Part shown: positions 1 through 10,432 of the stretch, in pieces
Layout of the letters: the number at the start of each line of letters is the position of its first letter
Numbering within the stretch: the stretch's first letter is position 1
Assembly: GCA_030867875.1 (NCBI GenBank)
Contig: JAOWCC010000577.1
Location: forward strand, 90,439,740 to 90,503,739
DNA length: 64,000 nucleotides
DNA from: Actinernus sp. WN-2022
Lineage: Eukaryota; Cnidaria; Anthozoa; Actiniaria; Actinernidae
Direction: 5' to 3'
Notes under the pieces: model-generated
What the model saw: only the letters and a program-made list of their open reading frames with translations
What the model was told of the DNA's origin: nothing
Databases searched by the model: none
Made by a program: the position numbers and the translations under genes

Positions 1-60
1 TGCTCTTATCAAAGTGGAAATATCGCCCATGCGAGGTTTTCTCATATGAGATATTGATTT

Positions 61-667
61 TTACCCCAATTTTGCTCTCATTTCTTCTAACATTTTTTGC
101 TTGACTTCGGAGCGAATTTGTTCTACGTTTTTTTCGCTTATTTGTCCTGGAGTCTCGTGACGAATTTCAGACCTCATAATCTCGTATGTATCTGCTTCAG
201 CGAGGATGAGACTGTATTCAGAGTCAGATATGTTTTCATCGCGCAAGGCTTTCGATACTAGATCACGAATCGTATTAATTTTCGCTCTAGCCAACATAGT
301 TGTTTTCTCATGCTTAGATACTTTTATTCCTAATGTTTTAGCTCCAATGGTCGTAGATGCTGAAATTAATCCACATAAGCCACCAATAACGCCAAGTGGT
401 AAACCAATCACTATTCCGAGGCCAGTTAAAGCTATTCCCAATCCAGACCCAGATAAAATCACAGATATACCTCCTGTTACCATGAACTATTCCTTGAGAA
501 CGCGCATATTTCTTACGAACGCCTTCATAGTGTTTTTCTTGAATTTCGATATCCGAAAGCGTATCTCGGATTGTTTTCAGTCGAAAATTATTTCCAGTGC
601 CACTAGCAAGCGACGGATAGAGTTTTGGTGCTGATGGAAGAAGGGGTTGAATTGAATCACCGTCCAT
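61..667 (-). pseudogene. Polinton small membrane protein, one frameshift
   Basis: Two overlapping minus-strand frames together make one gene. The N-terminal part starts at ATG 667 and is hydrophilic, ending near the residues EKHYEGVRKKYARSQG. The C-terminal part (61-483) begins with about 45 hydrophobic, glycine-rich residues (GLGIALTGLGIVIGLPLGVI), most likely one or two membrane segments, followed by a charged helical tail containing SKHEKT and ISDSEYSLILAEADTY. The span 61-667 is one base more than a multiple of three, and the switch lies near 486-496, so a single frameshift separates the halves. From memory, proteins with this layout are common in cnidarian Polintons; the function is unknown. 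It lies tail to head with the next minus gene (691-1340), as in an early/late gene block. The in-frame ATG at 483 gives 140 codons and could be used alone, but it would lose the conserved N-terminus. Confidence 0.65.
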
Positions 668-690
668 CGTATATGTGATATACATATGAT

Positions 691-1340
691 TTACTCAATC
701 TTCAATACGTATTGTATAGGTCGACCACGGAAGTCTATGGTATTGCCTTTCTCATCACGAATTGTCAGACGAAGGCTATTTTGTATCGTACCTAGAGCTC
801 GAGTTGTTAGTGGGAGCAGTGAAGCGTATGTCGATTTCGTGAATCTTCCACCACGGATCTTAATGCTAGCGAGAACTGTCGATCGTTTTCCATCTAGAAT
901 CGAAAAACTGGAATCTACAACATCGCAGTAGATATATGCTGTGTGGATGTTATTAAAACGCAGTTTGTGATTGCCCTTATTTAGTATTATCCCCTCTGGC
1001 ACAAATTTACCTCCTGTGATACCCAATAGCTCATAAAGATTTTTACTAAAATGTATTGGTTTAATAACCTTTAGCATGAAAGCCTTACTAGGCTCTAAGC
1101 TAATAACGGAAGCATCGATTGCGGGTTTTAAAGCTTGTTTGATGCTAGTTATATCATGATGCCCCTTAATGATATCGTATGGGAACCTTACCATACCTGG
1201 GGTATCCCACCATAATGAAGCTTTCTTTGCTAGATTCCACCAACTGTTCTCAAAAGTGATCTCAACTAGAGAAATATTATTGATAAGAATAGGGTTATCA
1301 AAGTACTAGACAGTATGGTCAGACGATGTGGTGGTGACAT
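691..1340 (-). pseudogene. Polinton conserved accessory protein (putative virion protein), 5' end broken
   Basis: The clean ORF is 691-1194 (167 codons), but the same frame stays open upstream to about 1305 with convincing coding sequence (residues ISLVEITFENSWWNLAKKAS) and no ATG. An ATG at 1340 opens another frame that runs into it, so the original start was probably near 1340 and was lost by a frameshift near 1305. Recognisable features are YIYCDVVDSSF in the middle and LRLTIRDEKGNTIDFRGRP near the C-terminus. I associate this pattern with a beta-rich protein found next to capsid genes in invertebrate Polintons. No catalytic motif is visible. A role in the virion (fibre or minor coat) is inference. 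Gene 61-667 follows downstream, and a divergent gene starts at 1403. Confidence 0.55.
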
Positions 1341-1402
1341 ATAAGAGCACCATTATATATTAAAGGTATAAACTATGTATATGTATAGCTTCAATAGTTA
1401 CG
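1341..1402. promoter_or_regulatory. AT-rich divergent intergenic promoter region
   Basis: Only 62 bp separate the minus gene starting at about 1340 from the plus gene starting at 1403. The stretch contains TATATATTA and TATGTATATGTATA, which can serve as TATA-like elements in both directions. This is inference from position and composition. Confidence 0.35.
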
Positions 1403-3055
1403 ATGCCTTTTGTTGTGTCAGACGAAGATGATGGTCTATCTGCAGAGGACATAGCAGAGATTGCTAGGGGTGGACCAAGACTGTCGAAATCTGAGCAGAC
1501 TGCTCTAATTGCCGATGAAAATAAGAGGATCTCAACACTGAATACCGATCTATTGGTGAAGTTTAAGAAACAATACCCACATGCGGATTTCCATCAGTTC
1601 TATGCATCCACGAGCATACATGATTCAGGTAAATATTCGACGAGTATTTGGTTTCGATATGGGAATCATAGCTATGCGGTATATGGCGATGATATCTCCA
1701 AGCCACGTGCTGCCATTCAAAAACTCATCGATAATGCATTGCAGGGGATGTGGGTTGATGGTTACCCACTTACGTTAACACTAGATAAAAGTATGAAATA
1801 TCCCATCGCAGCAGTTCCTTTTCACGAAAAAGCACAAGATGTCGATCTCATTAATCTATGGATATACATCACACCAACGAAAAAGTTCAATGTGGTCTTT
1901 CGTAACATATTCAAAGAGACCACCATAAAGCATGTGACAGCAAAAGAGTCTCATCATTGGTTATCGGGACCAAACTTCAAGTATTGGCCTCAACAATTAA
2001 ATTTCGCAACATGGTGTGCAACTTCTGGATGCGGAATATCATTGACTGATCCTATTTTCAAAACGTATCCACCAATCATTCAAGGGTTCTTACGATTTCA
2101 CGTTTATTTCACAATACGAAGAATTCTTCATGAACTTGGTGGTACTCTTGGAATTCCTCTACCTAATGACTCTGTTTTCAAGCAAATGGATAACCTCTAT
2201 AACAAAAATGCTCTTGAGAAGTTATGTACCGAATTTGGTTTATCTCAAACGCCAGACTTTCGATGGGATGGAGGCAATAATCATGGTTTAGGAGACGTCT
2301 ACATATGCATTCATGGAAAAACGGTGAACGCTACAGAGAAGTACGCACATAATACCTCATACTCTGCGAAATGGCCAGATGGCGACTTTAAGTTTCTTGA
2401 TGAGAGTCGTACGGACTATCAGTTTCCTTTATCGTTCGTTAGCGACAATAATGGGAAACAATACAATTGGTTTACACCACCAATCGGTAAGGGTTTGACA
2501 GAAGCTGGATTAGGTAGATTGAATCGATCTGTCGAAGCTTTTGGATGGTGCATTCTAGGTGCGCAAAACGAGCTTAACGAATCCATCATAGATAGTTTCA
2601 ATGTCAAAACCTAATTTAAGAGCTTGGTCGAAGGCGCTATTATCGAAAACAATTTGACGATAAGCTATAAAAACTATCTTACAGCTATACTACACACACA
2701 TAAGAAATTAGATCTAGCAATAGCTTTAAAGGTAAGATTACTACCAAGCGACCTCGAGTACTACCTCGGTAAGAAGGATGGCTATAAAAATCCAACCCAG
2801 AAAGCCACAAAAGGTATTGTGTTTGGTGTCAACAACGATATTAATGCAGATATTCTCGAAACCAAGTCCCCACCAGATATGAAAGGGAAGAAACAAAAGA
2901 AACAATTACCACATCAAGTTCCACAACAATTACCACAACAAGTTCCACAACGAGTTTCACATAGTATCTTACCGAATCCTACTCCACAACATGAGACCAA
3001 TCTAGTGATGGTATCTATTGTAGGGGCTGGAATTGCATGGACCCTATTTCGTTAA
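1403..3055 (+). pseudogene. Large conserved Polinton virion-associated protein with one in-frame stop
   Basis: Frame 1403-2614 (403 codons) and frame 2624-3055 are the same reading frame, separated only by a TAA at 2612-2614. The product would be about 550 residues. Conserved stretches are NFATWCATSGCGIS (about residues 200-213), FLRFHVYFTIRRIL (about 231-244), NHGLGDVYI and WFTPPIGKGLTEAGLGRLN. After the stop come KGIVFGVNNDINADI, then a Lys/Gln/Pro repeat region (KKQKKQLPHQVPQQLPQQVP) and a C-terminal hydrophobic helix. From memory this architecture is one of the most conserved cnidarian Polinton proteins; its biochemical role is unknown to me. The start at 1403 (MPFVVSDEDDGL) follows the TATA-like stretch. 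It converges with the gene at 3052-3372, overlapping by the TTAA at 3052-3055. A single substitution explains the break. Confidence 0.7.
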
Positions 3056-3372
3056 CGTCGTTTGTATTGCTCTATTGTGATCACCACTATAGCTACGATG
3101 AATAACCAAACGTTCTATGCTAATACTCCTAGAGCTTTACCGGCCATAGTAAATATGAAATTCGCAATTGATCCAATCATTCCAGGTAGTATCTGTCCAA
3201 GTTTCTTTCCCATTTCCTTTAACAAATCACCTATCGTTTTCAATCCCTTCTTTACTGTATCTGCCACTTTGTCGATACCATCTTTTACTGGTTTCGGTAC
3301 GGATTTCGATAGCTGGGAAACTATTACACTAACGATAGCACCAATAGCAGTTACCACCGCAAGAACAGTCAT
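3052..3372 (-). pseudogene. Small Polinton membrane protein with an in-frame TAG
   Basis: ATG 3372 opens an 85-codon frame ending at TAG 3115-3117. The same frame continues without a shift for another 20 codons (NVWLFIVAIVVITIEQYKRR) to the TAA at 3052-3054. The full product of about 106 residues has an N-terminal hydrophobic segment (VLAVVTAIGAIVSVIV), an amphipathic lysine-rich helix (KDGIDKVADTVKKGLKTIG), a second hydrophobic segment (LPGMIGSIANFIFTMAG) and a C-terminal transmembrane segment with a basic tail. This is the layout I know from small Polinton proteins ending in a membrane anchor. AAG to TAG would be the simplest origin of the stop. The lost tail is the likely membrane anchor, so the truncated form would probably be non-functional. 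Confidence 0.65.
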
Positions 3373-3422
3373 TCCATACTTCCTGAAAATGTATTTGACC
3401 CTTTCACGTAGCGATATACGTT

Positions 3423-4097
3423 CTAGTATGGCTTCTTGACTTGACGTTCAAGTAATTCTCTTGCCTTATGGATAAATGTTAATTCTGTCTTAGCTTTTTC
3501 TTTCTGAGCGTCAGTCGATTTGGAGTCTTCAAGAATAGATTCATTATTTACTTCCCGCTCGGCGAGTTGTCGTTCTGCAAATAATACTTCATTGGTAGCT
3601 TCTTCATTATTTGGACCTAAAGCATCTTTGAGAGCTTTCCTCATCTTCACACGTAATTTCTTATTTTTCTCATCACCTACAAATAGACGTGTAAAGGGTT
3701 CTTTGCTTCCAAGTTCGCGAACTTCGACTTGTTCGTCTACTAAGGATATTTCGATATTATATCGAACACCAGCATCCGGATATTGCCCTTTTACTTTGTC
3801 AACCAGCATTTCTTTTGCTAAATCTGATATGGTTTGTTCGAATGTGAATCCTCGAAGTGGGTCACCTTCTATAGCGTAGTCATGCAAAACATCCATAGTA
3901 ATTGTTTCACTACCTCCAGCTTCATCTCGATTATCACCCAATAATCTAGTTATGTATCTTTCAGTTTCTTCTCGTTGTCGTCGGTTTTCTTCATCTCGTT
4001 GTCGTCGGTTTTCTTCATCTCGTTGTCGTTCTTCGTATCTATCTGTATTATCCTCAGGTCTCACATCGACGTCGACCCTATCTTCCATATTGAACAT
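3423..4097 (-). CDS. Polinton coiled-coil / charged protein, unknown function
   Basis: The open frame runs from possible upstream ATGs at 4178 and 4127 to a stop at 3423. I prefer ATG 4097 (MFNMEDRVDV) or 4088 because the longer forms overlap the start of the divergent capsid gene at 4123. The protein is highly charged. It has a tandem octapeptide DEENRRQR encoded by a repeated 24-bp DNA unit at about 3977-4025, a central domain with FTFEQTISDLAKEMLVDKVKGQYP and VRYNIEISLVDEQVEV, and a Glu/Lys-rich C-terminal coiled coil (about residues 165-225). No enzyme motif is visible. It is one of the few uninterrupted genes in this half. A scaffold or DNA-associated role is only a guess. Confidence 0.55.
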   Translation of the reverse strand: MFNMEDRVDVDVRPEDNTDRYEERQRDEENRRQRDEENRRQREETERYITRLLGDNRDEAGGSETITMDVLHDYAIEGDPLRGFTFEQTISDLAKEMLVDKVKGQYPDAGVRYNIEISLVDEQVEVRELGSKEPFTRLFVGDEKNKKLRVKMRKALKDALGPNNEEATNEVLFAERQLAEREVNNESILEDSKSTDAQKEKAKTELTFIHKARELLERQVKKPY

Positions 4098-4122
4098 AGC
4101 TATATATCTTGGTATATTCAAC
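4098..4122. promoter_or_regulatory. Very short divergent promoter
   Basis: Twenty-five bases containing CTATATATCTTGGTATATTC lie between the ATG of the coiled-coil gene (4097, minus) and the ATG of the capsid gene (4123, plus). TATA-like matches face both ways. Inference from position only. Confidence 0.3.
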
Positions 4123-5368
4123 ATGATATCGACGAAGTTAATTCCTACAGAAGCACTAAGAGTGCCACTCGCACTCAAAGCTCAACGAATCCTATATAGA
4201 AAAACTTTCAATCCATCATCTGCCAATCCAGGTGAGACTCTCTATGTGGAAGTTCCAACGATGGGAGAAGATATCGTATTAGTACCTGGTAGTTTAGCAT
4301 TATTGGGAGATATCGTACTGTCTGGTGGAGATCCTAATAATCGAGTTGTTGCAAATGTTGGACGTCGCTTAGTTATACATCGAGTTTGTAAGATGGGAGC
4401 TGAAATAGTAGAAGATATTGCAGACATTGCTCGATCAGATCTCTTACAAACGTATTCCGATGTATATCTATCTACTCAAGAGAGAGAATCGAGAATACAA
4501 CAAGGTATCCAATCAGGTAACACAAATAAGCTACGATCTAAGGCTGCTGATGCAGGTACTTCAGATACTGGTGAGAATGCACTACTAACTGCATATGGTT
4601 CCAAATATAGAATTCCGTTAGACGTCGATATTCTGACACAACATGGAGTTCTATATCCACATGCATTAGAAGACACTATTTCATTCGAATTAACTCTAGC
4701 CCGCGCTATCGATATAATCGTTGGATCAGATTCGACAAAGATAGGTACGTACAAGCTTACCAACATCCAGTTAGAATACGAAGCAATCAAGAATGAAACA
4801 CTAGCTAGGAATGCATTTAACGCATATGAAAAAGGTACTGCATTCCTATACGATCACGCAGTTCACTTCAAGTTAGTACCTATCGCTAAGGCATCAGATA
4901 CTTTGATATCTCAGAATATAAATGTTCCACGACGATCATTTGCTGGATTACTTTTTCTATTCGTAGATCCTCCCACTGCCGGTTCACGAGATAGTGAAGC
5001 ATTCGTAAATCCTAATATTTCAAAGATAGAGATAGACGTAAATGGAGTTCCAAATAGATTCTTTCCAGGAGGTATGTTAACACCAGATTTTTGGGAGTCC
5101 GCAAAAGGATGGTTTGGTACATCCAATACCTCTATGACTCCTACCAAATTTTACAATAACAGATTTGCCATCCTAGTCGATTGTCGTACAGCAAAAGATT
5201 CCTCTGCTCATGGCGATGGAATGGCACAGACTGGTGGTGGAAAAAGATATCGATATTCGTATACATAGAACTTTAAAAGGAAGTGGAAACGTAAACATGC
5301 ATATCTATGTCCTTGCGGATGCTCAGCTTAAGATATTGAACAGATCTTTACATAGTATAACATACTGA
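4123..5368 (+). pseudogene. Putative Polinton major capsid protein, frameshift near the C-terminus
   Basis: The frame used here starts at ATG 4123 (MISTKLIPTEALRVPLALKAQ). An earlier in-frame ATG at 3952 lies inside the opposite-strand gene and is rejected. The first part ends at 5268, but a shifted frame carries convincing coding sequence (GSGNVNMHIYVLADAQLKI) to TGA 5366-5368, so a frameshift sits near 5225-5235 in a GGTGGTGG run. Recognisable patterns are IPLDVDILTQHGVLYPHAL, YKLTNIQLEYEAI and PRRSFAGLLFLFV followed by DPPTAGSRDSEAF. I recall these from C. elegans F54H12.2-like Polinton proteins, considered double jelly-roll capsid relatives. The capsid assignment rests on that recollection and on adjacency to the ATPase, whose ATG overlaps this stop by one base. 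Confidence 0.6.
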
Positions 5369-5993
5369 TGGATTCCTTGGTAGAACGCATCCCATTCAAC
5401 TCACTCATAGTAGGTCCAACGAATTGTGGAAAGACTGCATTTCTCATAGAACAACTTCGTGGACCATTTCGTGGTAAGTTCGATTATATAGTATTAATTT
5501 GTCCTACGTATGCCCACAACAAAACATATCATGGATATGCTAATCGAGATCCGCATTTTTATGTCATATCACCATCTCAGGATGCTATCGATACCACATT
5601 AAATATTTGTGCAACCTTTTGGTCAGGTACCAATACATTATTGATTCTAGATGATTGTGCCGCATCGAAAGATGTAAAACGAAGAACTGACAAACTAGTA
5701 GATTTAGCATTCTCTGCTCGACATATAGGACTATCTATTTGGGTACTATCCCAACAATTAACGAGTATATGTAAACCATTTCGTGAGAACGTAGCTATGA
5801 CGTAGTAGCATTTCATACTGCATCGGTTATAGATGGTAAAAAAATATTTGAAGATTACGGAGGCTCACAAGAATGTAATGAATTACGAATGATACTTCGA
5901 TCTCATAAGTTTGCTCGCATATGTTTCTGTTTGCGACATCCTTTTGCAGTAGTGTTAGAGCTACCCGCACCTATAACATATTATCATGGATGA
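5368..5993 (+). pseudogene. Polinton packaging ATPase (A32/FtsK-HerA type), one frameshift
   Basis: The 145-codon frame starts at ATG 5368 and has a Walker A motif GPTNCGKT at residues 16-23 and a Walker B motif LLILDD at residues 91-96. Downstream come FSARHIGLSIWVLSQQ and FRENV, as in viral genome-packaging ATPases of the A32 family. Two stops follow at 5803-5808. A frame shifted by one base near 5797 continues with YDVVAFHTASVIDGKK and ICFCLRHPFAVV to TGA 5991-5993. The intact protein would be about 207 residues, normal for the family. It would pump DNA into preformed capsids. The upstream neighbour is the putative capsid gene (1-bp overlap), and the next gene starts at 5986, inside its tail. 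Confidence 0.8.
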
Positions 5994-6558
5994 ATACACC
6001 AAAGAACTGAAAGATGAGTGCGCTATTACTTGTCCTACAACCAAATTGGAATTTCCAACCGAATTGGAGGATATCGAAGAATATCGGGAAGCACTTAAGA
6101 CCCTAGCTGTATTGGGTACAACGAAAGAATTTTTAGGACAGAATTTCTCCCTAGTAGATATAACTAAACTATCTGAGAAGGACGTAAAACGTTTACATAG
6201 TAGATACCAGGCCGTAGTAGCACAGCAAATAACAGTACACTTAGTAGATGGTGTACTACGTCAAGCTACTCGCACAGTTGCATACTTAGTTCCACTAGAT
6301 GACCAACGAGAACGAGCACTGTTTAAGGGTTTACAAGAAAACCAATTAGGCCGCCATGAGATATCTATTGCGGCCGGTCGATTAGCACTTAAACACGGTC
6401 GATTTGTAGCTCTAGCTAGTGTTTTGTTCACCATAGCTGATCACATAGTCATTCCTAGTACACCTATTGAACCTTCGCAAGTAACTACTATATCGAATCA
6501 AGATGGAGGAACAGACGGATCAGATAACTGCGAATCCACCAACGACTGCACCAACTAA
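5986..6558 (+). CDS. Conserved Polinton protein of unknown function
   Basis: An intact 190-codon ORF starts at ATG 5986 and overlaps the end of the ATPase gene by 8 bp (ATGGATGA). The N-terminus is acidic and hydrophilic; the middle is predicted helical (KTLAVLGTTKEFLGQNFSLVDITKLSEKDVKRLHSRYQ), followed by HLVDGVLRQATRTVAYLVP and a moderately hydrophobic segment RFVALASVLFTIADHIVIP. The tail is Ser/Thr/Asn rich and overlaps the start of the next gene. I do not recognise an enzymatic motif. Its place between the ATPase and two small membrane proteins suggests a virion or assembly role (inference). Confidence 0.65.
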   Translation: MDEYTKELKDECAITCPTTKLEFPTELEDIEEYREALKTLAVLGTTKEFLGQNFSLVDITKLSEKDVKRLHSRYQAVVAQQITVHLVDGVLRQATRTVAYLVPLDDQRERALFKGLQENQLGRHEISIAAGRLALKHGRFVALASVLFTIADHIVIPSTPIEPSQVTTISNQDGGTDGSDNCESTNDCTN

Positions 6559-6861
6559 AGTAAAAGATCCAAAGAGAGTTGCTGCTGGGAAAGCATTAGC
6601 ACTATAAGTAATAAACTTGCTAGAGAGGCTCAAAAGAGAGAGATTTCGCGTGAAAGTGAATTATCTAAAGAAACCGATGTAGATGAAAGTTGGACTAAAA
6701 TCATATCTACTAATACTACTATCGCAGTTATTGGTACGGGTGCTGCATTGTTTGGCGCATACTATCAATACAAAAGATACAGAGATGACACTCATAAGAA
6801 CGTTAGTACGATACGACGACCCGCGAGTCCTGTAAAGACTACGGTACCAGATATGGAGTAA
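6503..6861 (+). pseudogene. Small Polinton protein with one transmembrane segment, frameshifted
   Basis: ATG 6503 lies inside the previous gene. The first frame encodes a Pro/Thr-rich start and KVKDPKRVAAGKALAL, then hits TAA at 6605-6607. The frame shifted by one continues without interruption (NKLAREAQKREISRESELSK, then TTIAVIGTGAALFGAYY) to TAA 6859-6861. The KDPKRVAAGK motif followed by a basic helix and one transmembrane segment is a layout I recall from cnidarian Polinton small proteins. The gene was missed as a single ORF because of the shift near 6604. It overlaps its upstream neighbour by 56 bp in another frame, which is typical of compact virus-like blocks. Function unknown. Confidence 0.6.
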
Positions 6862-6896
6862 CAATTAAAGACTAGAGATATACGATATATATTAGG

Positions 6897-7115
6897 ATGG
6901 ATAAGGAATTGATGAAAACAGCAACCGATGCTGCTATGATAACTGGAATAGCTACTGGTATTGGTTGGATCGTAAAAAAGGCTACCAAGGAATCTATGCT
7001 TAGTGATCCTTCTATTTCTATCATAAATTACGTGAAGTGGACTGCTGTAATAGCTGGTAGCATATATGCAAAACAATATCTCGAGAAACAAAAGACCAAG
7101 CCACAGGATTCGTAG
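6897..7115 (+). CDS. Small Polinton membrane protein, intact
   Basis: A 72-codon ORF with two hydrophobic stretches (AAMITGIATGIGWIV, and KWTAVIAGSIYA) and a conserved core DPSISIINYVKWTAVIAG followed by KQYLEKQK. I recall closely similar short proteins in cnidarian Polintons. The start at 6897 follows the previous stop by 35 bp. It is the last recognisable Polinton gene before the 11.3-kb insertions, which begin 7 bp after its stop codon. Intact, unlike most genes upstream. Function unknown; probably a virion or host-membrane protein (inference). Confidence 0.6.
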   Translation: MDKELMKTATDAAMITGIATGIGWIVKKATKESMLSDPSISIINYVKWTAVIAGSIYAKQYLEKQKTKPQDS

Positions 7116-7122
7116 ATGGCTT

Positions 7123-8125
7123 CCCTTACCAAACCAAACATATGGGATTCATATGGGTCTGACATGGGATGTACATGGGTCTGGTATGGGAACTATATGG
7201 GTTTGAGTTTTTGTTACATGGGATAAATATGGGTTTACCTACCATTCAGAAACCATATATGGGAAAAGTAAGGGTTTAAAATGATATCATATGGAAAATA
7301 CATGGGCAGCACATCCCATATGAAACCCATATATGGAAAGCATATGGGAAACAGATCCCATATGAAACCCATATGTATGGGAACTGTATGGGCAGACAGG
7401 ACAATAGCCATACGGTTCCCATGATATGGCACAGATATGGGTACAAAGTGGAATTTGTATGGGCGAAACATGGCACGCATAGGTAGAGGCCCATACTATT
7501 CCCATCATCTGGTAAATACATGGGAAGTATATGGGGGATGCATGGGCTAAAATGGTTCTTTATTCGCGTAGATCCCATATGAAACCCATATACATGGGAA
7601 TTATATGGGCAGAGACTGTAACAACCCATACGGTTCCTATGATATGGCACAGATATGGGTACAAGGTAGAATTTGTATGGGCGAAACATGGCACACATAG
7701 ATAGAGGCCCATACTATTTCCATCATCTGGTAAATACATGGGAAGTATATGGGGGATGCATGGGCTAAAATGGTTCTTTATTCGCGTAGATCCCATATGA
7801 AACCCATATACATGGGAATTATATGGGCAGAGACTGTTACAACCCATACGACCCCCATGATATGGCAAAGATATGGGCAGTAGATGGGATTTGGATGGGC
7901 AGAATGAAGACACAGAGACCACACAGACATGAACCCATACCTTTCCCAGCATCTGGGATACACGTGGGAAACATATGGGGGATGCATGGACAAATGTTTC
8001 ATTGCTCGTATGACTGATCCCATATTAAACCCATATGCATGTATGGGAGTTATATGGGCAGAGAAGATAATAGCTGACACGATCCCCATGATATGGCAAG
8101 GATATGGGCAGTAGATGGAATTTGT
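7123..8125. repeat. Sub-terminal CATATGGG array, A end
   Basis: About 1 kb in which variants of CCCATATGGG, CATATGGG and TATGGGCAG recur every 20-40 bp in both orientations. CCATATATGG occurs at 7253-7262 and 7328-7337. A longer unit of about 220 bp (starting with ATCCCATATGAAACCCATA) is tandemly repeated at about 7570 and 7790. Minus-strand ORFs here are by-products of the repeats. The mirror copy is 21327-22328. Confidence 0.8.
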
Positions 8126-8761
8126 ATGAGCAAAAATAAGGCAAATTAACAGGAATATGTGTATCACATTCATTGTTTAGATTAATAAGACTGCATGGAC
8201 TATGCTTTAAGAGCTCACTAAGGCACATGGGAAATATATTTAATGCTGTCCGATCCAGCGTAAGCGCAATTTTTTTTCAACCCAAACTTAGATCACGGAC
8301 TGATATGCTAATAACTGCGTAGAAAATTGAAAATCGCTTTGTTTGGTATATTATATGTTTGAAACATTTTAAGATTTTGAAACAAGTCAAAACAGCGAAG
8401 AAAAATCCTCTAGACCACGGCGCATGATATACCGACTTGTACGTTTATACTTTTGTCTGATACCAAGCGGATGTCGAGGCGCCGGTATAACCATGCAGAC
8501 TTCATTTTCCAACGGAACTCGCGGTGCCTTCATCCGCCTGCATGGGAGGCCAGCTACATGCAGGGATCCAAAGCCACGAGGGAACACCGTCGTGCATTGC
8601 GGCTAATTGAAATGCCTTCACAACTCGGTAAATTGAGGATGACGAGGGTCACAAGAAGTTGACGTAACTCGCGATTGTCAATTCTCAGGTTCAAATTTGG
8701 CGAGAGTTGGCGGTCAAGCGAGAGCGTAATTGAGCAACTCTCATGTTCTTGAGCAACTCTC

Positions 8762-8777
8762 GGGGGGGGGGGGGGGG
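8762..8777 (+). repeat. Homopolymer G16 (mirror C17 at 20675-20691)
   Basis: Sixteen G in the A copy and seventeen C in the A' copy: a one-base length difference between otherwise identical copies. Confidence 0.9.
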
Positions 8778-10059
8778 ACACAGGGACAAACATACCAATG
8801 TATCATTAAAATATCAATAAAATGTTTTTTTAAACTCTCATGTTCCCATGCGCTCACATACTCGTTTGATCGGCGCTTAAACAGTACATTAAATAAATAC
8901 ATGCACAAAATACATCATGCAAATATTGCGTGACCGTTCAAAAGTACTGGAAAGCCACTGGGAAAATGTGCGTCCTAATGCTTCTTCGCATATTTTGGTG
9001 GGTTACGTTTGTTATTATTAAAATTAGATAAATAAACTGTAGAGTACAATCAAATCAGTTTCATTAGCCTCGCCATCCGAATCACAGGTAGCCCAAGCAC
9101 TGTTTATGGCTATTTTATAAGTTTGTATGGGAATTTTTTAATCTAGCTTTTCGATAAACATACTGTAATAAAATGAATAAAACTTACCTGACGTCTATCT
9201 GTCTCTTGGCTGCGTCTGTATGCAGTTTCAGCGAATTTGGGTGCCTGTCAGACTAAAAAGAGCTTGGGCTTCCTGTGCTCGAACAATTGATCGATATTTG
9301 AAGTCCCGGATAGTGACTTGATTCCTGATTGGCTAAAACTTGTATTTCAAAATTATTGTCGGTTTCACAGTTCGTGTGGATGTGAACAGATAGAGCTAGC
9401 GAGAAGACCAACAAATCAGCCTTCATACCTTCAAATCAGCATTTATAACTAGATTCTATTGCTAGAAAGACTAGAGTAACTGCTGCTACTGAGAGACATA
9501 AACTAATTTGTGGATAAATCGGTGAAGAACCGCCGGGAAGGCCGAAGCCGAAGGTAAGCATTCATACTGCAACGTGTCTAGTTCATGTCGTGTACAATCT
9601 CACAAAGCTTTCATTGTAATTCAGTTCATCAGTTCGCTAATTCTTCTCATTCTGTCGAAGAAATAGCCGGTTTGTAATCTTAATTACGAACGATTCTTTA
9701 GATCAGAAAATGGGACTGTCAGAATGCTCCTCGAGTGACTGCATGGCACGTACTGACTGCATCAGTGCATGCGTGTTAAAATATCGAAGCTGCTTTATAA
9801 ATATTAAGAAAGCTCCAGTTGTATTTCTTATTATATTTCTTCCCAGGCCTTTAGTTGCTCACCAAAAGCTTTTGTATTGTATAAATAAACAGAGCTTCTA
9901 GATAGAGCTGTCAGTCCTGTGGTCAACTAAAAGTGCCTTGAGTTCATGATCAAGTCAAATATTACATCACTCATCAGGCCAAAGTCTGGTCACATGCAGC
10001 TCGTTCAAGTTTTCAATGGTAAGGAAAGTACATGCACATTGTATATGGTCTCCTAGTTC

Positions 10060-10282
10060 ACTGCAGAATACCCTGGCACCCCTTCTAAACTGTGCAAAAT
10101 TTCTCCATTATAGCTAGCTCTGGTGTATTTATAGACTCATTCTATTCATGAATGATTTTAATTTGTGGTGGTTAGGGTTTTTGATTTTTTGGGGGAAGTT
10201 TTTAGAAGGTTTGTATGAGGTTTGAGAACATGCATTATTAATGAACCTGCAGTGGCAGGGTATTCTGCATTAACCGGTAGCC
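10060..10282. mobile_element. Small MITE nested in A (mirror about 19170-19392)
   Basis: Inverted ends TGCAGAATACCCTGGCA and TGGCAGGGTATTCTGCA. The core contains GTGTATTTATAGACTC, GGTTAGGGTTTTTGATTTTT and TTTAGAAGGTTTGTATGA. The same core with other ends occurs at 14390-14622. Confidence 0.65.
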
Positions 10283-10432
10283 CAAATAAAGGTTTAGAAG
10301 TCGGGCATCAATTTAGTTATTATTATTAATAAAAATAATAGAAGTGTACATGTATGTGGTTCTCAGGTTACACTTGCATGACTTTATAATTTTAAATACA
10401 TTGTAGCTACTGGTTTATTATAAGTACAGTAA

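Noticed and set aside
3952..4122. Upstream in-frame ATG (3952) as start of the capsid gene
   Set aside because: The extra residues are the antisense of the DEENRRQR repeat of the opposite-strand gene; ATG 4123 begins the conserved-looking protein.
7235..8228. Several minus-strand ORFs of 60-140 codons
   Set aside because: Products of the CATATGGG array; peptides repeat with the DNA units and have mirror copies at 21225-22216.
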